A stretch of 64,000 bases of DNA from Arctopsyche grandis (lineage: Eukaryota; Arthropoda; Insecta; Trichoptera; Hydropsychidae), in NCBI RefSeq assembly GCF_051622035.1, contig NC_135365.1, positions 9,714,001 through 9,778,000 of the forward strand, written 5' to 3'. Shown here piece after piece: positions 21,001 through 36,013 of the stretch (positions are counted from its first letter, which is position 1; every line of letters begins with the position of its first letter). The translations under genes and the position numbers were made by a program. A model generated the notes under the pieces. That model worked only from the letters and a program-made list of their open reading frames with translations, did no database searches and was not told the origin of the DNA.

Positions 21001-24000
21001 TCTTCAGCGCTCATATCAGTCCAGATGCGCATGTTTCGAAGCCAAGATACCTTCTTCCTGCCAATCCATTTTCTATCTTCTATTTTTCCCATGGTTATCA
21101 AATGAAGAAGAACGTATTTTAGACCCCGTATCACGTGTACGAGGTACTCCATCTTTCTCCGCTTGATGACAGAAACAAGTTCTCTGCCTCTCCCTATCAT
21201 GCTGAGGACAGCTTCATTTGTGACTTCGGGTTTAGAGGATCGATAATATATAAAAACAAATAAACTCGGTCTGATACCGCCAAGAATTGTATCCCAAGCG
21301 AATAATGATATTGTTACCTTCTTTAATATGAATCATAATATACAAAGAGTTGACAACGATTTTTCATATTTGACATCCTTTTAAATTGTAACACAATGAA
21401 TAAATTCGTTTCTTCTTGTTTCCGTTCGCTTTCCTCGTGCTCTGATGGTCGTGACTTTCCCGTTTTCTGACTTCCACAATGTGGCCCGTCATGGTCTTTC
21501 ACCCGTAGTTCGCATTGACTCAACTACAGTTTTCCCCGTGGCAGTCCTGACCTGGTCGCTACATCTTGTTGGGGATTGTCATCCTCCTCTGCTTCCTCCA
21601 ACGCTTCCCGGAATGACCAATTTTTCCAGCCTGTCCTGGTCTCGCCTCGCGATGTGCCCAAATAATTGAAGGATAAACTGAAGACAAATGGACGATAGCC
21701 TACCCTCAGCTCTTGTAGCATGGAGGCATTGCTTCTTCTCATTGTACAACTGGCAGGATTCTAAGTATCCGTCTCCAACACCACATCTCAAGCTCGTACT
21801 GCCCATGTTCAACTCTGTATAGAAACGCGAGGAAGATCAAAGCTCAATCCAGACTCATTTTTGTATACACGGTGATGTCCCGGTCTTTCCAAATTGTACT
21901 CAGCTTCGACATTGAGCTTTTCGCCATGCCGATGAGCCTTTTTATTTCAGTCTCACACCCTCCGACATCAGATAGCGCTGATCCAAGATAAATTAACTTG
22001 TGTTCAAATTTAATATCAGATAGGGCACGATTTGACCATGTTGATCCACCATTGTAAGATTTGTGTTCGCTCTGTTCATCTTGAGTGCTTTCGTGTTGCA
22101 GACGACCGGGTAAATCAGCCATTTCCTCTTCGGAATCGGCTATTAATGTGGTATCATCGGCGTATCTGATATTGGATATGTTTTTACCCCTCCTTTCCAG
22201 TCATCAAACGCCCTTCTCATAATGTATTCCCCATAAATATTGAATAGCATGGGAGACAAAATACATTCTTGACGCACATCCTTGTGGACGTTTTGAAGTT
22301 AACCGTTGTTCATTTTTTGCTTACAGGTTACGAATCATCCTACGTTCTCGTTAACCGGACTAAATTCGCCTGTTGGCTTGGCCATCGACTGGTATACCCA
22401 AAAGTTATATTGGGCTGATAGAGACATATTCGACACTCACAGAATCGAAGTGTGTTCGTTCACTACTAAAGTATGCAAAACTCTATTTTGGTCCGATATT
22501 GATCAACCTAGAGCAATCGCTGTCGCTCCAATGAAAGGGTGAGTCATCGATTGAAAGTTATTATTTGCATAATTCCCACTGTCGTACTTTGAATGTGACA
22601 TTTTTCCAGTTTACTATTTTGGACGGATTGGGGAGAGGAAGCGAAGATTGAAAGGGGCGGAATGGATGGAAAATCTCGAATGGTCATTGTCGATACGCGT
22701 ATATTTTGGCCGAACGGTTTAACCATCGATTATGAAAATAATAAACTGTATTGGTTGGATGCTAAGCTTCATTTCATCGACTCGATGGACTTTGACGGTA
22801 AAAATAGAAAAACCATAATGAAGAACGAACTTGATTACGGTTTTGCACTGACGATATTTAACGAGAAGCTCTACTGGACAGATTGGAAAACTTGGTAATT
22901 GTTTGTTTCTTACAAATGGAATTTTATACGGGATGAGTTGTTTCAATGAATTAAATATTATAGGTACGTACACTCGTGGGATATGAAAACAAACGGGCCG
23001 ATGAAAAATTTGATACATTCGGACGATGCACCCGGAGACGTTAAAGTTTGGAATTCTCATCGACAGCCTCAACCCGCTCAGCCTCATCCTTGTTATTATA
23101 ATAATGGAAATTGTTCGCATCTGTGTCTGTTGTCACCGACTCCACCAGGTTCGATTTTTCGATTTATACACTACATTGCTTTGTCATTCTTTCCGTTTAC
23201 TTACTTTGTTTTTTTTTGTTGTTGTTATTTTAGGTTATTCGTGTGCTTGTCCGGCTGGTGTTAAACTGTTGAACAAATGGCAGTGCGCTAACGGAATTCA
23301 ATCTCAATTAATTATCGTGCAAAAAATGGCTTTAAGTCGCATCTCATTAGACTGTCCGGATTATCCTAGTTTTATCATTCCGCTTCAGAATATCAAAAGT
23401 GCTGTTGCTGTGGACTACGACTCTGCTTCTGATTTTATTTATTGGACAGACGATGAGGTGCTAATTTTATATTTTAAAATCCATACATAAATACATGTTT
23501 TCAGATTGTATCTTTAAGTGTTCACTATTGCCAAAAACAATCACCATAATGAATCTTTGCTGAGTTTTTTTCACACGCTTTTGAACATACTGAGATAGTT
23601 TTAGTAAATTCTATAGATATCGGAACATTAAATTAAATGAAAATACATACATACCTTACCAATTTACTTAGTAGTTTGTAAAAGTTAATTCATTGTACAA
23701 AATATGAGTTTTAATCCAAATAGAGCTGAATAATTTTGCTAGTGTTAATATGTTTTACTTGTATTGAATTTTTATATGGCTTTTCTATGTTTTACTTCGC
23801 AAACGATTGAGCTAGATTTCCTACAATCTTCCGTTTTGAAACTTTGCCATTTTGCGTGGTTTGATCAATGATGTAAATTTCAATCGATTTTATTGTTTAA
23901 ATAATTCTAATAAACACTTCTAAATTTGCGATACTTTTGAAGACGGTGACGTTTAATAGCTAATAGGATTATATGTTTGACTTTCCGCCACCCACTCGTC

Positions 24001-27000
24001 TTGTCAGATTTTAATTGTTTAAACACCTACAACTTTTTCTTTTTCACACTATCTATCTATATATAAAAATCAATGTTTGGCTGTCTGTCTGTCTGTCTGT
24101 CACGTATGCATTCCTATACCATTCAAACGATTGCGATGAAACTTGCATGAGTTATTGTGTGTATACGCGCGATGGTTTCTGTAAAAAAAATCGCCCAAAA
24201 ACGGGATCAAATGTGTTCACATCGCCACCTGCGTTGTTAGGGTAAAATAAACAAACAATTGAATAATTCCAAATGTGTTCGCCGCCTGCGTTTTCCCGAC
24301 AAATTATCATTACTGTAATTTAATTTGATTATTAAGTATTAATTTGAAACTGAAACTTTCACTTATCGAAACACATCGAGAAACGGGAATGGGAATTGCA
24401 TGTGTTATTGTGGCATTGCAGCGCATGCCGGGTTCAGCTAGTATCTTATAAAATTGGCATTATAGGTTCTCATTATCTCTCATATATATTTTTACTTCAC
24501 TCATAGGTTATATATTCAATGTTAAAATGTTTATATTATAATGGTGATTCGATATGCTTGATTTTTTACAAGTCTATTCTATGTTTTTTTACAGGCGAGA
24601 ACAATATCTAGGTCTCGTATAAATGGAAGTGAACAGTCTATTGTTATCCAAGGCAATTTAGGTAATATTGATGGTTTGGCTATTGACAGTGTAGCTGGAA
24701 ACCTTTACTGGACAGATCCTGCTGCCGATACAATTACTACATCGCGCCTGGATGGTTCTAGTAGAAAAGTAAAAATCATTTTTGTTATGATTTAATAATC
24801 TACAATAATTGTTATAAATAAATTTATAGACAAAGCAAACTAATCATCGACGTTTATTGCTATTATTCTAGGTATTGATAAATGAAAACTTAGATTCTCC
24901 CAGAGGTATAGCTCTGGCGCCTTCTTTAGGTTGGATGTTTTGGTCGGATTGGTCAGGACCAGCAAAAATTGAACGAGCCTCGCTAGACGGCAGCGATCGG
25001 GTTTTGTTAATATCGTCAGACATACTTTGGCCTAACGGTATAGCACTCGATATCACCGCAAAAAAAATATATTGGGGCGATGCTCAGAGTAAAAAAATGG
25101 AGGTATAGTTAAAATACCTGTCTGTTGTTTTTTTCATATTATGGAATATTAAGGTTTTTTTAAGTGGAATATTAATTTTGACTTGCAGGTGTGCAATATG
25201 GATGGCTCTGATAGAAGACAAATTATCGGTGATAATTTGAATCATATTTTCGGCTTATCCCTACTCGGCAACTATCTCTATTGGACTGATTGGCAAACTA
25301 GAAGTCTGTCTAGAGTTCATAAAATAACGGGTATTTTTTTAACTGTTTAACTTTTATTTATTCAAAACGTGCGAATGTGTAATTACGGTCTGTGATTCGA
25401 AGGTATGAGAGAAATAGTCGCAGATCAAGTCCACAATGTGATGGGAGTGAAAGCTTTTAAGCTTGGAGAGCCTTTAGCTTTGAATCCTTGCAGCGACAAT
25501 AATGGAAATTGTTCTCATTTGTGCTTCAATCGTCCCAAAGACTACATTTGCGATTGTCCCATCGGTGAGTTGTCATAGAATTTAATCGAATACATTTTTT
25601 ATTGATATGTATTTAATTAAATTCTAATTTGTATTTGTGCATTCTAGGCTTGGAACTCGGAAAAGATAGTAAAACGTGCGTAAAACCTGCAGCTTTTCTC
25701 ATATATTCACGAAAGGAAAAGATTGGCCGTCTCAGTATAGAAATTCAAAACAACAACGCTACATTACCCATCAAAGATATCAAAGGACCTAGGTAGTGTT
25801 TGATTTGAGTTTTATTTATATTTTACCGCAATGTGCACACATTTGTGAATGTATCATCTAAATCCACTTTCATTTTTCAGCTATTTGACAATTCATGCTG
25901 AAGAAGGTCGCCTATATTGGGGCGATCCGAAAGCCTACAGCATCGGACGATGTACAATTAACGGTTCCAATTCTGAAAAACTTCTCGAGTGGACACCCGT
26001 CGAAAGTAATTTCCATTCAAATGTGTTCATACAATTCAATATAAAATATGTTTTTACTGATCGTTCTCTATCTCTCTCTCTCGATAGGCTTAGCTTTCGA
26101 TTGGTGCGGTCGAAATTTATATTGGATCGATACGTCTAGTCGTATCGAAGTGTTGAAAGTAGACAGATCCAGTCGTCGAACGCTAATTTGGCAGGGACTT
26201 CGAAAACCTAGAAGCATCGTATTGGATCCTCTCAAAGGGTATGTATATATATATTTTCATACTTGACTTAAATTTTTCGTAATAATAATACAAAATTGTG
26301 CGTTATAGTTACATGTATTGGTCGGAATGGGGATCTAAGAGTATAAAGCGAGCTCAAATGGACGGATCACACGTCGAAACTTGGATGTCTCCGGTGGGGC
26401 GTGCGTACGCTTTGACAATCGACTACGAATTAGAAAACTTGATCTGGGTCACGTTGGAACCACCTTTGGTAGAAACGGCGAGATTGAACGGCGAAAATCG
26501 GAAGACGTTGATATCTAGTAAAATCACGATGCCTTTTGCTCTGACATTATATCAAGATTATATATATTGGGCTGACTGGTATACAGGTATGACGTTTTTT
26601 TTTATTTATTTGGATATGCATGTAGAATTTTAACTTTTATATTATAATAGAAGTATAGCTCAGTGGTTTTGTTGATGCTAACCACCGAGAAGTTCCAGGG
26701 TTCAAGCCCTAGGTTGACCTCGATTGAAAATAATTTATTTGGAAGCATTTCTGTAGTACTACTGGTCAAACTTGGTTATTTTTGATTCCAAGTCGATCAT
26801 TTCCTATCAGAGTTTGCCAATTTATGTGATTTAATTGTTTAACCCTTTGAATGCTGACCAACGCCGATTGATGTTTTGCCAACAAGTCCATGGGCCTGAA
26901 AAAGGTCGATAGGCGTTGTATTTTGAGCATGTACAAAGTAAACAAGAATACTAACCGCTAAGCCTTTCCAGATGGCATTGAGAAAAAAATGCGTTGAACA

Positions 27001-30000
27001 TGGGTCGTGTAATCCGTGTCATTCATTTGTCAACGTTTATAAAGACTGGTTTACACCAGAATTTCTGAATTTATAACCTAGCAGAATTTCCCGATGGAAA
27101 TCCCTAACTGCTGAGTATTTTAGATTGTGGCTTGGCATTCTAGATTGTGAGCATTACATTTTAACAACAATGAAGAAGATGAAACTAGTTTTAGAAAATT
27201 ACATTCATTAATTGACTTCTTTTGCTTATTTTATAATGTTGCAAGATATAATAGAGAGTCTGAACACACCTTTACAAAACTGGAAATCCTCGGCGGTAGT
27301 GATCTAGGGCTTGTTTGGATTAGCTACAATTTTTATACCTGCTTTCTATTGGATTTCAAAATAATTGCAGTTGGAATTGTTGGCGAAATTTTCAGCGTTG
27401 CGGGCTTTCAACAGAAAAGACGTCAGTACTCAAAGGGTTAAACGGTTCCTCATCAAATTGGCAAAAATCACCCTACCCACTATGTCACCACTATTTGAAT
27501 ATGATTTAATATTTATACATTTACAAGTTTAATACCATTGGTGTCGCTCGGAGGCAACCCGTAATGATATCATGGGAAAATATAATTTTTTTTAATAATT
27601 GTTTTTATATCCATTTCAGGAAACATTGAAAGTGCTTTAAAAACCAATGGTGAAAACCGATCTATAATACACTCTCATTTGGATTCAATAACGGATATGA
27701 TAGTTTATCATCAATCGCGTCAAGTTGGGAAGAACCCTTGCTCGGTGAACAACGGCGGATGCTTGCATTTGTGTTTGTCAGTCGTTGTGGACGGTGAACA
27801 TCGTTCAGGATATAGATGCGCTTGTCCGACTCATTACACTTTAAACAGAGATAATATATCATGTTCAGGTACACTTTTGAATTGGTATTTTTTTTTTGTT
27901 TCATTTTCTCTAGACTTTTGGTAATTGGTATTTTTATTTTGTTTTTTTAGCTCCCAAGGAATTTATTTTGTTCAGTCATCGGTTTGGTGTGGGTCGTGTA
28001 ATCTTCGGAGGACCTGATTGCCCAGACACAACCTTGTCTGAATTGAGAGGCGTCCGAGCGATTGAATATGATCCCGTGTACAGAAATCTCTATTGGATCG
28101 AGGGCCGTACACATTCTATCAAATATATGCCGGAAAATGGCATCGGAAATGTTACCGTGCTGACTGTAGATGTCGACGTTTCGGCCGACATGGCTCTAGA
28201 TCCCATTGGTAGAGCACTCTATTTTTCTTCGCCGTCGACGAATTCGATCAACGTCACAAAATTAGACAACACGTCGTTGGTCGGGGTTGTAATTCAAGGC
28301 GAGAAATACGTACCGAGATACATAGTTATTCATCCGACTAAAAGGTATGTAGTTTTTGAGTTGTACTTGTTTAATTGTACGCTTGCTTTTCAACTCGCTT
28401 GTTAGAAGTAAGCTAGAGTATAATGCGATTGTGTGGAATCCGCATGAAGCAAACTACTCTCTTATTATCGAAAAAGTGCAAAAAGCATTTCTTCGTTTTC
28501 TATATAAGAAAGAGTATGGGTACTACCCATATCTCTATCCTACGCATGTTTGGGTATAATTCCCTTGAACTTCGGAGAAACTTCTCGTTAATTCGTTTAG
28601 TTCTCCAGCTACTGTGTGGTAATACGTCATGCCCGTTGTTGCTGGAACAGTTGGGACTTTATGTACCTAATTATTATGTGTGTGGTAGACATCATCATTT
28701 GATGGTTGTACCTCCTGCTCGCACAGTTCTTTTTTGAATGGCTCCTATACCAAGAGCTATTCGACTTCTCAATGAAATCGTTGCTGCCGTCCCTGAATGC
28801 GATATTTTCCACCTCGGTGAGCGTAGATTATTGGATATTATTTTAACATATTTATCTGGCAACCTGCGCTCATTACTTTCTTAATTTGAATGAGATGTAT
28901 GAGTGGAATCTTAATCTACTCTCTTCCATTTGGGCCTCGCAGGTATGTTTTGTATTTGTAACTTGTTCTTATTTATCGGAACAGGCTGAAGGTGCAAGAT
29001 ATTCCCTTATTTGTATTTTTTCTTATTTTAAATTTTAATTACTATAAAGTTTTTTATGATTGTGTTAAATGCAGTATTTTTTTTTTTTTTACTTTTCTTT
29101 TTTTTAATTTTTTGTATCTTAATTTTTTGCTTTTGCTTTTTGTTGTATCTATTAATTTTTTATTTAATTTTTTGTTTTCTCCCTCTCTTATTTTATTATG
29201 TAGGCCATTGTGGCGCATTAGGTTCTTCCTGTAATGCCATAATGGTCAAAAAACGTTAAATAAATAACACTTTTACAATACAATACGTCAATCGTTGATT
29301 TGTTTGCTGACTTATTTTTCATATATTTTAGATTGCTGTTTTGGGCTGATGTCAATCTAAAGAAAATTATGAGCTCAGCTATGGACGGAACTGATCGTAA
29401 AGAAATCATTCAAGCGCAGAATATAAGCGCACTCACTTTGGATCCATTCAACAATACTATTTATTGGGCTAATGCCAATCAAATATATGCTTGTTCTTTA
29501 GATGGACATGAGAAGTATGGTTATTGTTCGATTTTAATTCTAAAATTCTAGATTATGTAAAAGACGTTTATTTTAAATTAAAATTTCAGACGAACTATTT
29601 GGAAGGGTGGAGTTGTAATGTCTCTGTCTGTTCTCAATTCTACTTTGTATTGGATTGATGGTGCGAAGCAACTTATGCGCCTACCACTCGATGAAAAAAA
29701 CGCACCAGCTCGTTCGGTGACTCGTGTTCCTTATGTGGGGGACGTCGTTGCCGTTCACAAGGTATTATTCTGTTTCAAAATTATTGACATTATTTAATAA
29801 CCAAAGCAAAATAAGTGGCTTTCCCTCCCCATTTCTCTCGCAAAAAATCTTGAGTTATTATGTTATTATGTCTCAAGGTTCGCCGGGTTTCTCTCCATAG
29901 ATGTCTCTGTGGATGATTGTTGTATAAAAATTCTTATTGTTGTATAAATATTTGTTGATCGTATTGTATACGATGTTTGCAGAGCACTTTGCTATGTTTG

Positions 30001-31443
30001 ACCATAGATGCCATGTATAATTTCGAATTATGTATATAATTTGGTGTATTTCTTGATCTCTATAGTACACTCGTCGCATTGGAACGATCTGTAATGACGA
30101 GTGTACATAGATTGATTGATTGAATAAAATAAAAATAAATAGTGTGTTCTGGTTTTATTTATTGATGTATTTCAGATTGATATGAAACACCAATGTGCTG
30201 GCGGTGGAAAATGCAGTGGAGTTTGCTTAGCTGGTGGAAAATGTGGTTGCGTACGAGGACTTTCATCTCAAGGCACTCCATGTGGACTTTCTCCATGCGC
30301 TGTAGACTATTTCGAATGTGCACCCAATTCACCGGATCATAACGTTCATTTACCACAATTTCAGCAATGTGTTCCAAAGACATGGAGGTGTGTTTGTGTA
30401 TACATACATACGTATTTCCTAAATTTAGCATATAATTCTATTTTTGTACTAAAACATATTTTATTTCCAGATGCGACGGAATATCAGATTGTCCAAACGG
30501 AGCCGATGAAAACGGATGCAACACTTGTCCTGCAGATAAGTTTAAATGTCCAGATGGAAATTGTTTGGAAAACGATCAAGTCTGCGACGGAGTCCAGCAG
30601 TGTTCCGATGGACAAGACGAAGCAAACTGCTGCAACGGACCTCACAATTACAAATGTCCGAATACGGGTATATGCATATTGTCCAGTAAACTATGCGAAC
30701 AATGGGACCGATGTGAAGGTGCTGACGAAGTGCCTGTTCAATGCGCTCAAGAAAGCATTGATTCTCCCGTAACAAATATGAAGATTTTATATATATTTAT
30801 CTTGCTAGGATTAGTACTGTTAGTGTTCCCTACTTTGGGAATACTTTACTGTCGGCGAAAGTTGGCCTCCAATCGTTTCCCACCAGACGATAGGGCTGGC
30901 GATCCACTGAGCCCGAAACAGCTTCCCCACAACATCAAAATCGGTACCGTTTGTCCATCGACTAGTAGCAATTCGAGAGCTATAAAAATGGGAAATAAAA
31001 TCATGGAAGGTATGAGGATGTCTAACCTCAATAGTTCGAGCACGAGTAGTTATGATAGGAATCATATAACGGGCGCGTCAAGCTCGGCTACGAACGGTTC
31101 GTGCTTTGTAGGGGGTCGATATCCTCAAGAACCGTTGAACCCGCCTCCGAGTCCGGCGACGACGGCTCCTTCTAGCAGTGCAGCTTCGAGGCATAGACCC
31201 TACAGACACTACAGGGCTATAAATCAGCCTCCGCCGCCCACTCCGTGTTCGACTGATGTGTGCGATGAGTCGGAATCTTACGAACATATATTTTATCCTA
31301 TGTTAGGATCAGGGATGTATTTGGAAGCGCCGCCGCCGACGCCTTGTCCGACTTCACCGCCGTCGCCGTCTTCTCGTTCATCCGCTTATTTTTCTCCACT
31401 GCCTCCCCCGCCTTCACCAGTCCCGCCGCATTATGACTCATAG
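18049..31443 (+). CDS. arr: Arrow / LRP5/6 Wnt co-receptor
   Basis: Single-pass receptor that pairs with Frizzled and recruits Axin in canonical Wnt signalling. Twenty exons join in phase: 18049-18175, 20324-20547, 22327-22538, 22610-22894, 22964-23148, 23234-23457, 24595-24768, 24872-25102, 25189-25330, 25403-25564, 25648-25792, 25881-26005, 26088-26238, 26309-26586, 27620-27868, 27951-28344, 29332-29514, 29590-29761, 30176-30387 and 30471-31443. The product has 1615 residues (human LRP6 1613). Domains in order: signal peptide (1 to about 42), four YWTD propellers each followed by an EGF module, three LDLa repeats (about 1290-1385), a transmembrane helix (about 1395-1418), and a cytoplasmic tail. 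The tail has four proline-rich phospho-motifs: NPPPSPAT (about 1515), [10 protein letters not shown] (about 1541), [13 protein letters not shown] (about 1577) and PPPPSPVPP (about 1601). The fourth EGF ([19 protein letters not shown]) is unusually short. Confidence 0.97.
18369..18554 (+). pseudogene. 3' end of an RTE-like retrotransposon ORF, copy 1
   Basis: In Arrow intron 1. The reading frame [19 protein letters not shown]…[10 protein letters not shown]…RTRH stop is the typical C-terminus of RTE-like endonuclease/reverse-transcriptase polyproteins in arthropods. Only this tail remains. A second copy in opposite orientation ends at 20934 in the same intron. Confidence 0.8.
18575..18872 (+). 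pseudogene. pogo/Tigger (CENP-B-like) transposase N-terminal remnant
   Basis: From 18575 the frame reads [20 protein letters not shown] then [17 protein letters not shown], the first helix-turn-helix of pogo/Tigger/jerky transposases, ending at a stop near 18712. From 18719 another frame reads [12 protein letters not shown] and, after a stop, [20 protein letters not shown], the start of the second (Tc5-type) DNA-binding domain. A frameshift and stops show it is dead. It lies in Arrow intron 1 just after the RTE tail. The DDE domain is missing. Confidence 0.82.
18880..19138. mobile_element. truncated piggyBac-like MITE, family of 26843
   Basis: Reverse-orientation partial copy of the 595-bp element at 26843-27437. 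Shared blocks include AAATTCTGCTAtGATTATAAATTCAGAAATTC-type sequence, GACACGGATTACACGACCCATG and the end TCAGCATTCAAAGGG before TTAA at 19139-19142. The far end is missing. Confidence 0.75.
19143..19647. mobile_element. 505-bp TTAA-flanked piggyBac-like MITE
   Basis: Ends CCCTTTGCCCGCGGC and GCCGCGGGCAAACGG are inverted repeats. It is flanked by TTAA at 19139-19142 and 19648-19651, the piggyBac target. It is a different family from its left neighbour but shares the same TTAA with it. No transposase is inside. Confidence 0.85.
20934..22122 (-). pseudogene. RTE-like retrotransposon remnant(s)
   Basis: In Arrow intron 2, minus strand. From 22122 to 21844: [20 protein letters not shown]…[20 protein letters not shown], the thumb region of RTE-type reverse transcriptase. 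From about 21710 to 21400, with frameshifts: [17 protein letters not shown] and a basic C-terminal region. From 21200 to 20934: [19 protein letters not shown]…[19 protein letters not shown]…RTRH stop, a second C-terminus. Two C-terminal segments in a row suggest two overlapping insertions. All frames are broken. Confidence 0.8.
23772..23996. mobile_element. dispersed repeat, copy 2 (family of 10196)
   Basis: In Arrow intron 6. It matches 10196-10440 in the same order: GGCTTTTCTATGTTTTACTTCG, GAAACTTTGCCATTTTGCG, AAACACTTCTAAATTTGCG and AGACGGTGACGTTTAATAGC. A Helitron starts 55 bp downstream. Confidence 0.75.
24052..24441 (+). mobile_element. non-autonomous Helitron
   Basis: Begins TCTATCTATATATAAAAATC after an A and ends GCGCATGCCGGGTTCAGCTAG before a T. 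This fits Helitron rules: 5' TC, 3' CTRR, insertion between A and T, no target duplication. The 5' (CTGT)n run and the 3' GCCGGGTTCAGCTAG are shared with 38827 and 58431. It lies in Arrow intron 6. No Rep/helicase is present. Confidence 0.85.
26645..27540 (+). mobile_element. tRNA-derived SINE interrupted by a MITE
   Basis: Starts with TATAGCTCAGTGGTTTTGTTG (A box) and GGTTCAAGCCC (B box), followed by the family body CCAAGTCGATCATTTCCTATC and AGAGTTTGCCAATTTATGTG. The body is split by the TTAA element 26843-27437 and resumes with ACGGTTCCTCATCAAATTGG. The same uninterrupted order is visible at 63806-64000. Located in Arrow intron 14. Confidence 0.85.
26843..27437. mobile_element. 595-bp TTAA-flanked piggyBac-like MITE
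   Basis: Ends CCCTTTGAATGCTGACCAACG and CGTCAGTACTCAAAGGG, flanked by TTAA at 26839-26842 and 27438-27441. It is inserted in the SINE in Arrow intron 14. A truncated reverse copy is at 18880-19138. Non-coding. Confidence 0.88.
28386..29262 (+). pseudogene. Jockey/CR1-like retrotransposon 3' remnant
   Basis: In Arrow intron 16, same strand. [20 protein letters not shown] then [18 protein letters not shown] is the conserved C-terminal part of Jockey/CR1-clade reverse transcriptases. After frameshifts it continues with [31 protein letters not shown] and [12 protein letters not shown]. An AT-rich 3' region with TAAATAAATA near 29257 follows. A stop and at least one frameshift mark it as dead. 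Confidence 0.82.
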
Positions 31444-32757
31444 CATTTGATAACGAGCCACGAGGACTTCGGTGGAAACAAAATAATTTATATTTATTAT
31501 GTAATTAATCGTTATATATTCAATTCATATCGATATAACTCAATATTCCAGTGTTTTAGAATTATTTATGTATATTGATTGTCAAAACTTTAATGCTCTT
31601 CTAATCAATACCATGATCTTCATGTAAAACTTGTTAACAGAACGTAACATAAAATTAGAATTATCGAATCGAACAGTTGAGACAGGAATCTAATGCAGAT
31701 ATTTCTCAGTTGAATGTTGATTGCAGAACAATTGATATTGGGAAGTTTGAAAATGGTATTTTTTTCTGTATTATAATATTCTTTTATTTATAATGTAATC
31801 CCTTGGTCTAAGCACAAATTTGTATGTATGTTCATATGCATATTTTTAGTTTCAATAATTTAAAACTCCCATAGTACGATTTCTGCTAGTGTAAATAATC
31901 CAAAGATTCTATAATATTATCATCGTGTTATTTTATTTAATATAATGAAACAATAAACTGTTGATTTGTTTTGAATAGATTGTTTTATACTTAATATTTA
32001 AGTTGCCTAAAATTGTGCCTATATAATTGTAAATATAATTTTTAGAGAATGACTTAGTGTTAATGTAAATCAAATTCGTAATATTTTTGGTATTGGAATT
32101 TTATGACGATGTCACAAAAGATATACATATATACTATTTTAATGGATGGCGAGTAACTTACTTTATTGTAATGTATAAAAAAATATTTAAAAAAAATTAT
32201 CACAATAATAATTGCTACTTAATCTAAAATTTTTATGTATCATTAACATTTATTAGATATTTCCCAAATGTCTACACATCATTGTGGTGTAAATGGAAAT
32301 ATTTATGTTATAAGTTCAAATTAGTTTATCGCACCTCGAATTATTTTATTTTATTCTAATTATAATTAACAATCGTTGATTTAATGTATTGATTAGTAAA
32401 AGTAAATTTAATATTTTTAATTCATACAAACTTTTGTTTTGAAAAAAAAAAAACAATGAAAATTTTCACTTGTTTATTTATACTCATGAACTTTTATGAA
32501 TACAAAAAAATCATTTTTAAATAAAATCATGTTCCTCATTGACTGCCATATAATTTAAACGATGTATATTTTTAAATAAAGACTGAAATCAATAGAGGAA
32601 AAGGTGCTTTAAATCAGTATACACACGTACATGAAAAATGCACAATGTTAAAATATGTGCATGCATTTGTATTGTATAATAAGAATGTATAATTTTGTAC
32701 ATTAGAAATATTTAATAAAACTTTAAGTTTTATATTCTATAATAACACCTGTCATTT
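31444..32757 (+). other. Arrow 3' UTR and convergent 3' space
   Basis: 1.3 kb of AT-rich sequence after the Arrow stop with no coding potential. AATAAA signals are near 31951, 32574 and 32712. The last lies only about 45 bases from the TTLL1 stop codon (32758, other strand). TTLL1's own AATAAA overlaps its stop codon (TGGAAATAAAAATG on the minus strand). If the distal Arrow signal is used, the two mRNAs abut or overlap. Confidence 0.65.
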
Positions 32758-35553
<2,796 letters not shown>

Positions 35554-35773
35554 TCTATTATATTGTCGAGGAACATTGATCAAACTGAAATTGTTATGGT
35601 GATTTATCGTATTGTATTGTAACTATGGTAATTTACAATTGTATTCAACAATATCATTCACTACACTAAATAGTTTGGTACCATCGAAAGTAAGATACAA
35701 TTTCATGAAGAATTTTCCAATAAAAATTTTATAATGCAGAAGAGTGTACTGTTTATCATTTTCAAAAAGTAAG

Positions 35774-36013
35774 AGTAAGGGCGAAATCATACAGGAAAGA
35801 ACGCGGCATATGGTTTTTTTAAGATCCTTTTAAACAAACACGCCCAGTACACACCGTCCCAAAATCACCCCTGGAGTGTTTTCGGTAATATTTTATCCTT
35901 GCTTGCCAGTGATCGAGAATGGTGTATCTCATATTTGAAGAAATGTAGGAGAACCCCCACAGCAGAGAGCCAAGCAAACGACGTGCCGTTTTTCCCTGTG
36001 ATTTCGCCCTTAG
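35774..36013. mobile_element. MITE with AGGGCGAAATCA ends, family of 48429
   Basis: Left AGGGCGAAATCATACAGG and right CCTGTGATTTCGCCCT are inverted repeats, flanked by TA. It shares CACCCCTGGAGTGTTTTCGG and TATTTTATCCTTGC with the elements at 8962 and 48429. It sits upstream of the TTLL1 start. Confidence 0.8.

Noticed and set aside
26650-26715. Possible tRNA genes (A and B boxes) here and at 49540 and 63806
   Set aside because: The boxes are part of a repeated SINE with a common non-tRNA body; the cloverleaf does not close, so these are not functional tRNA genes.
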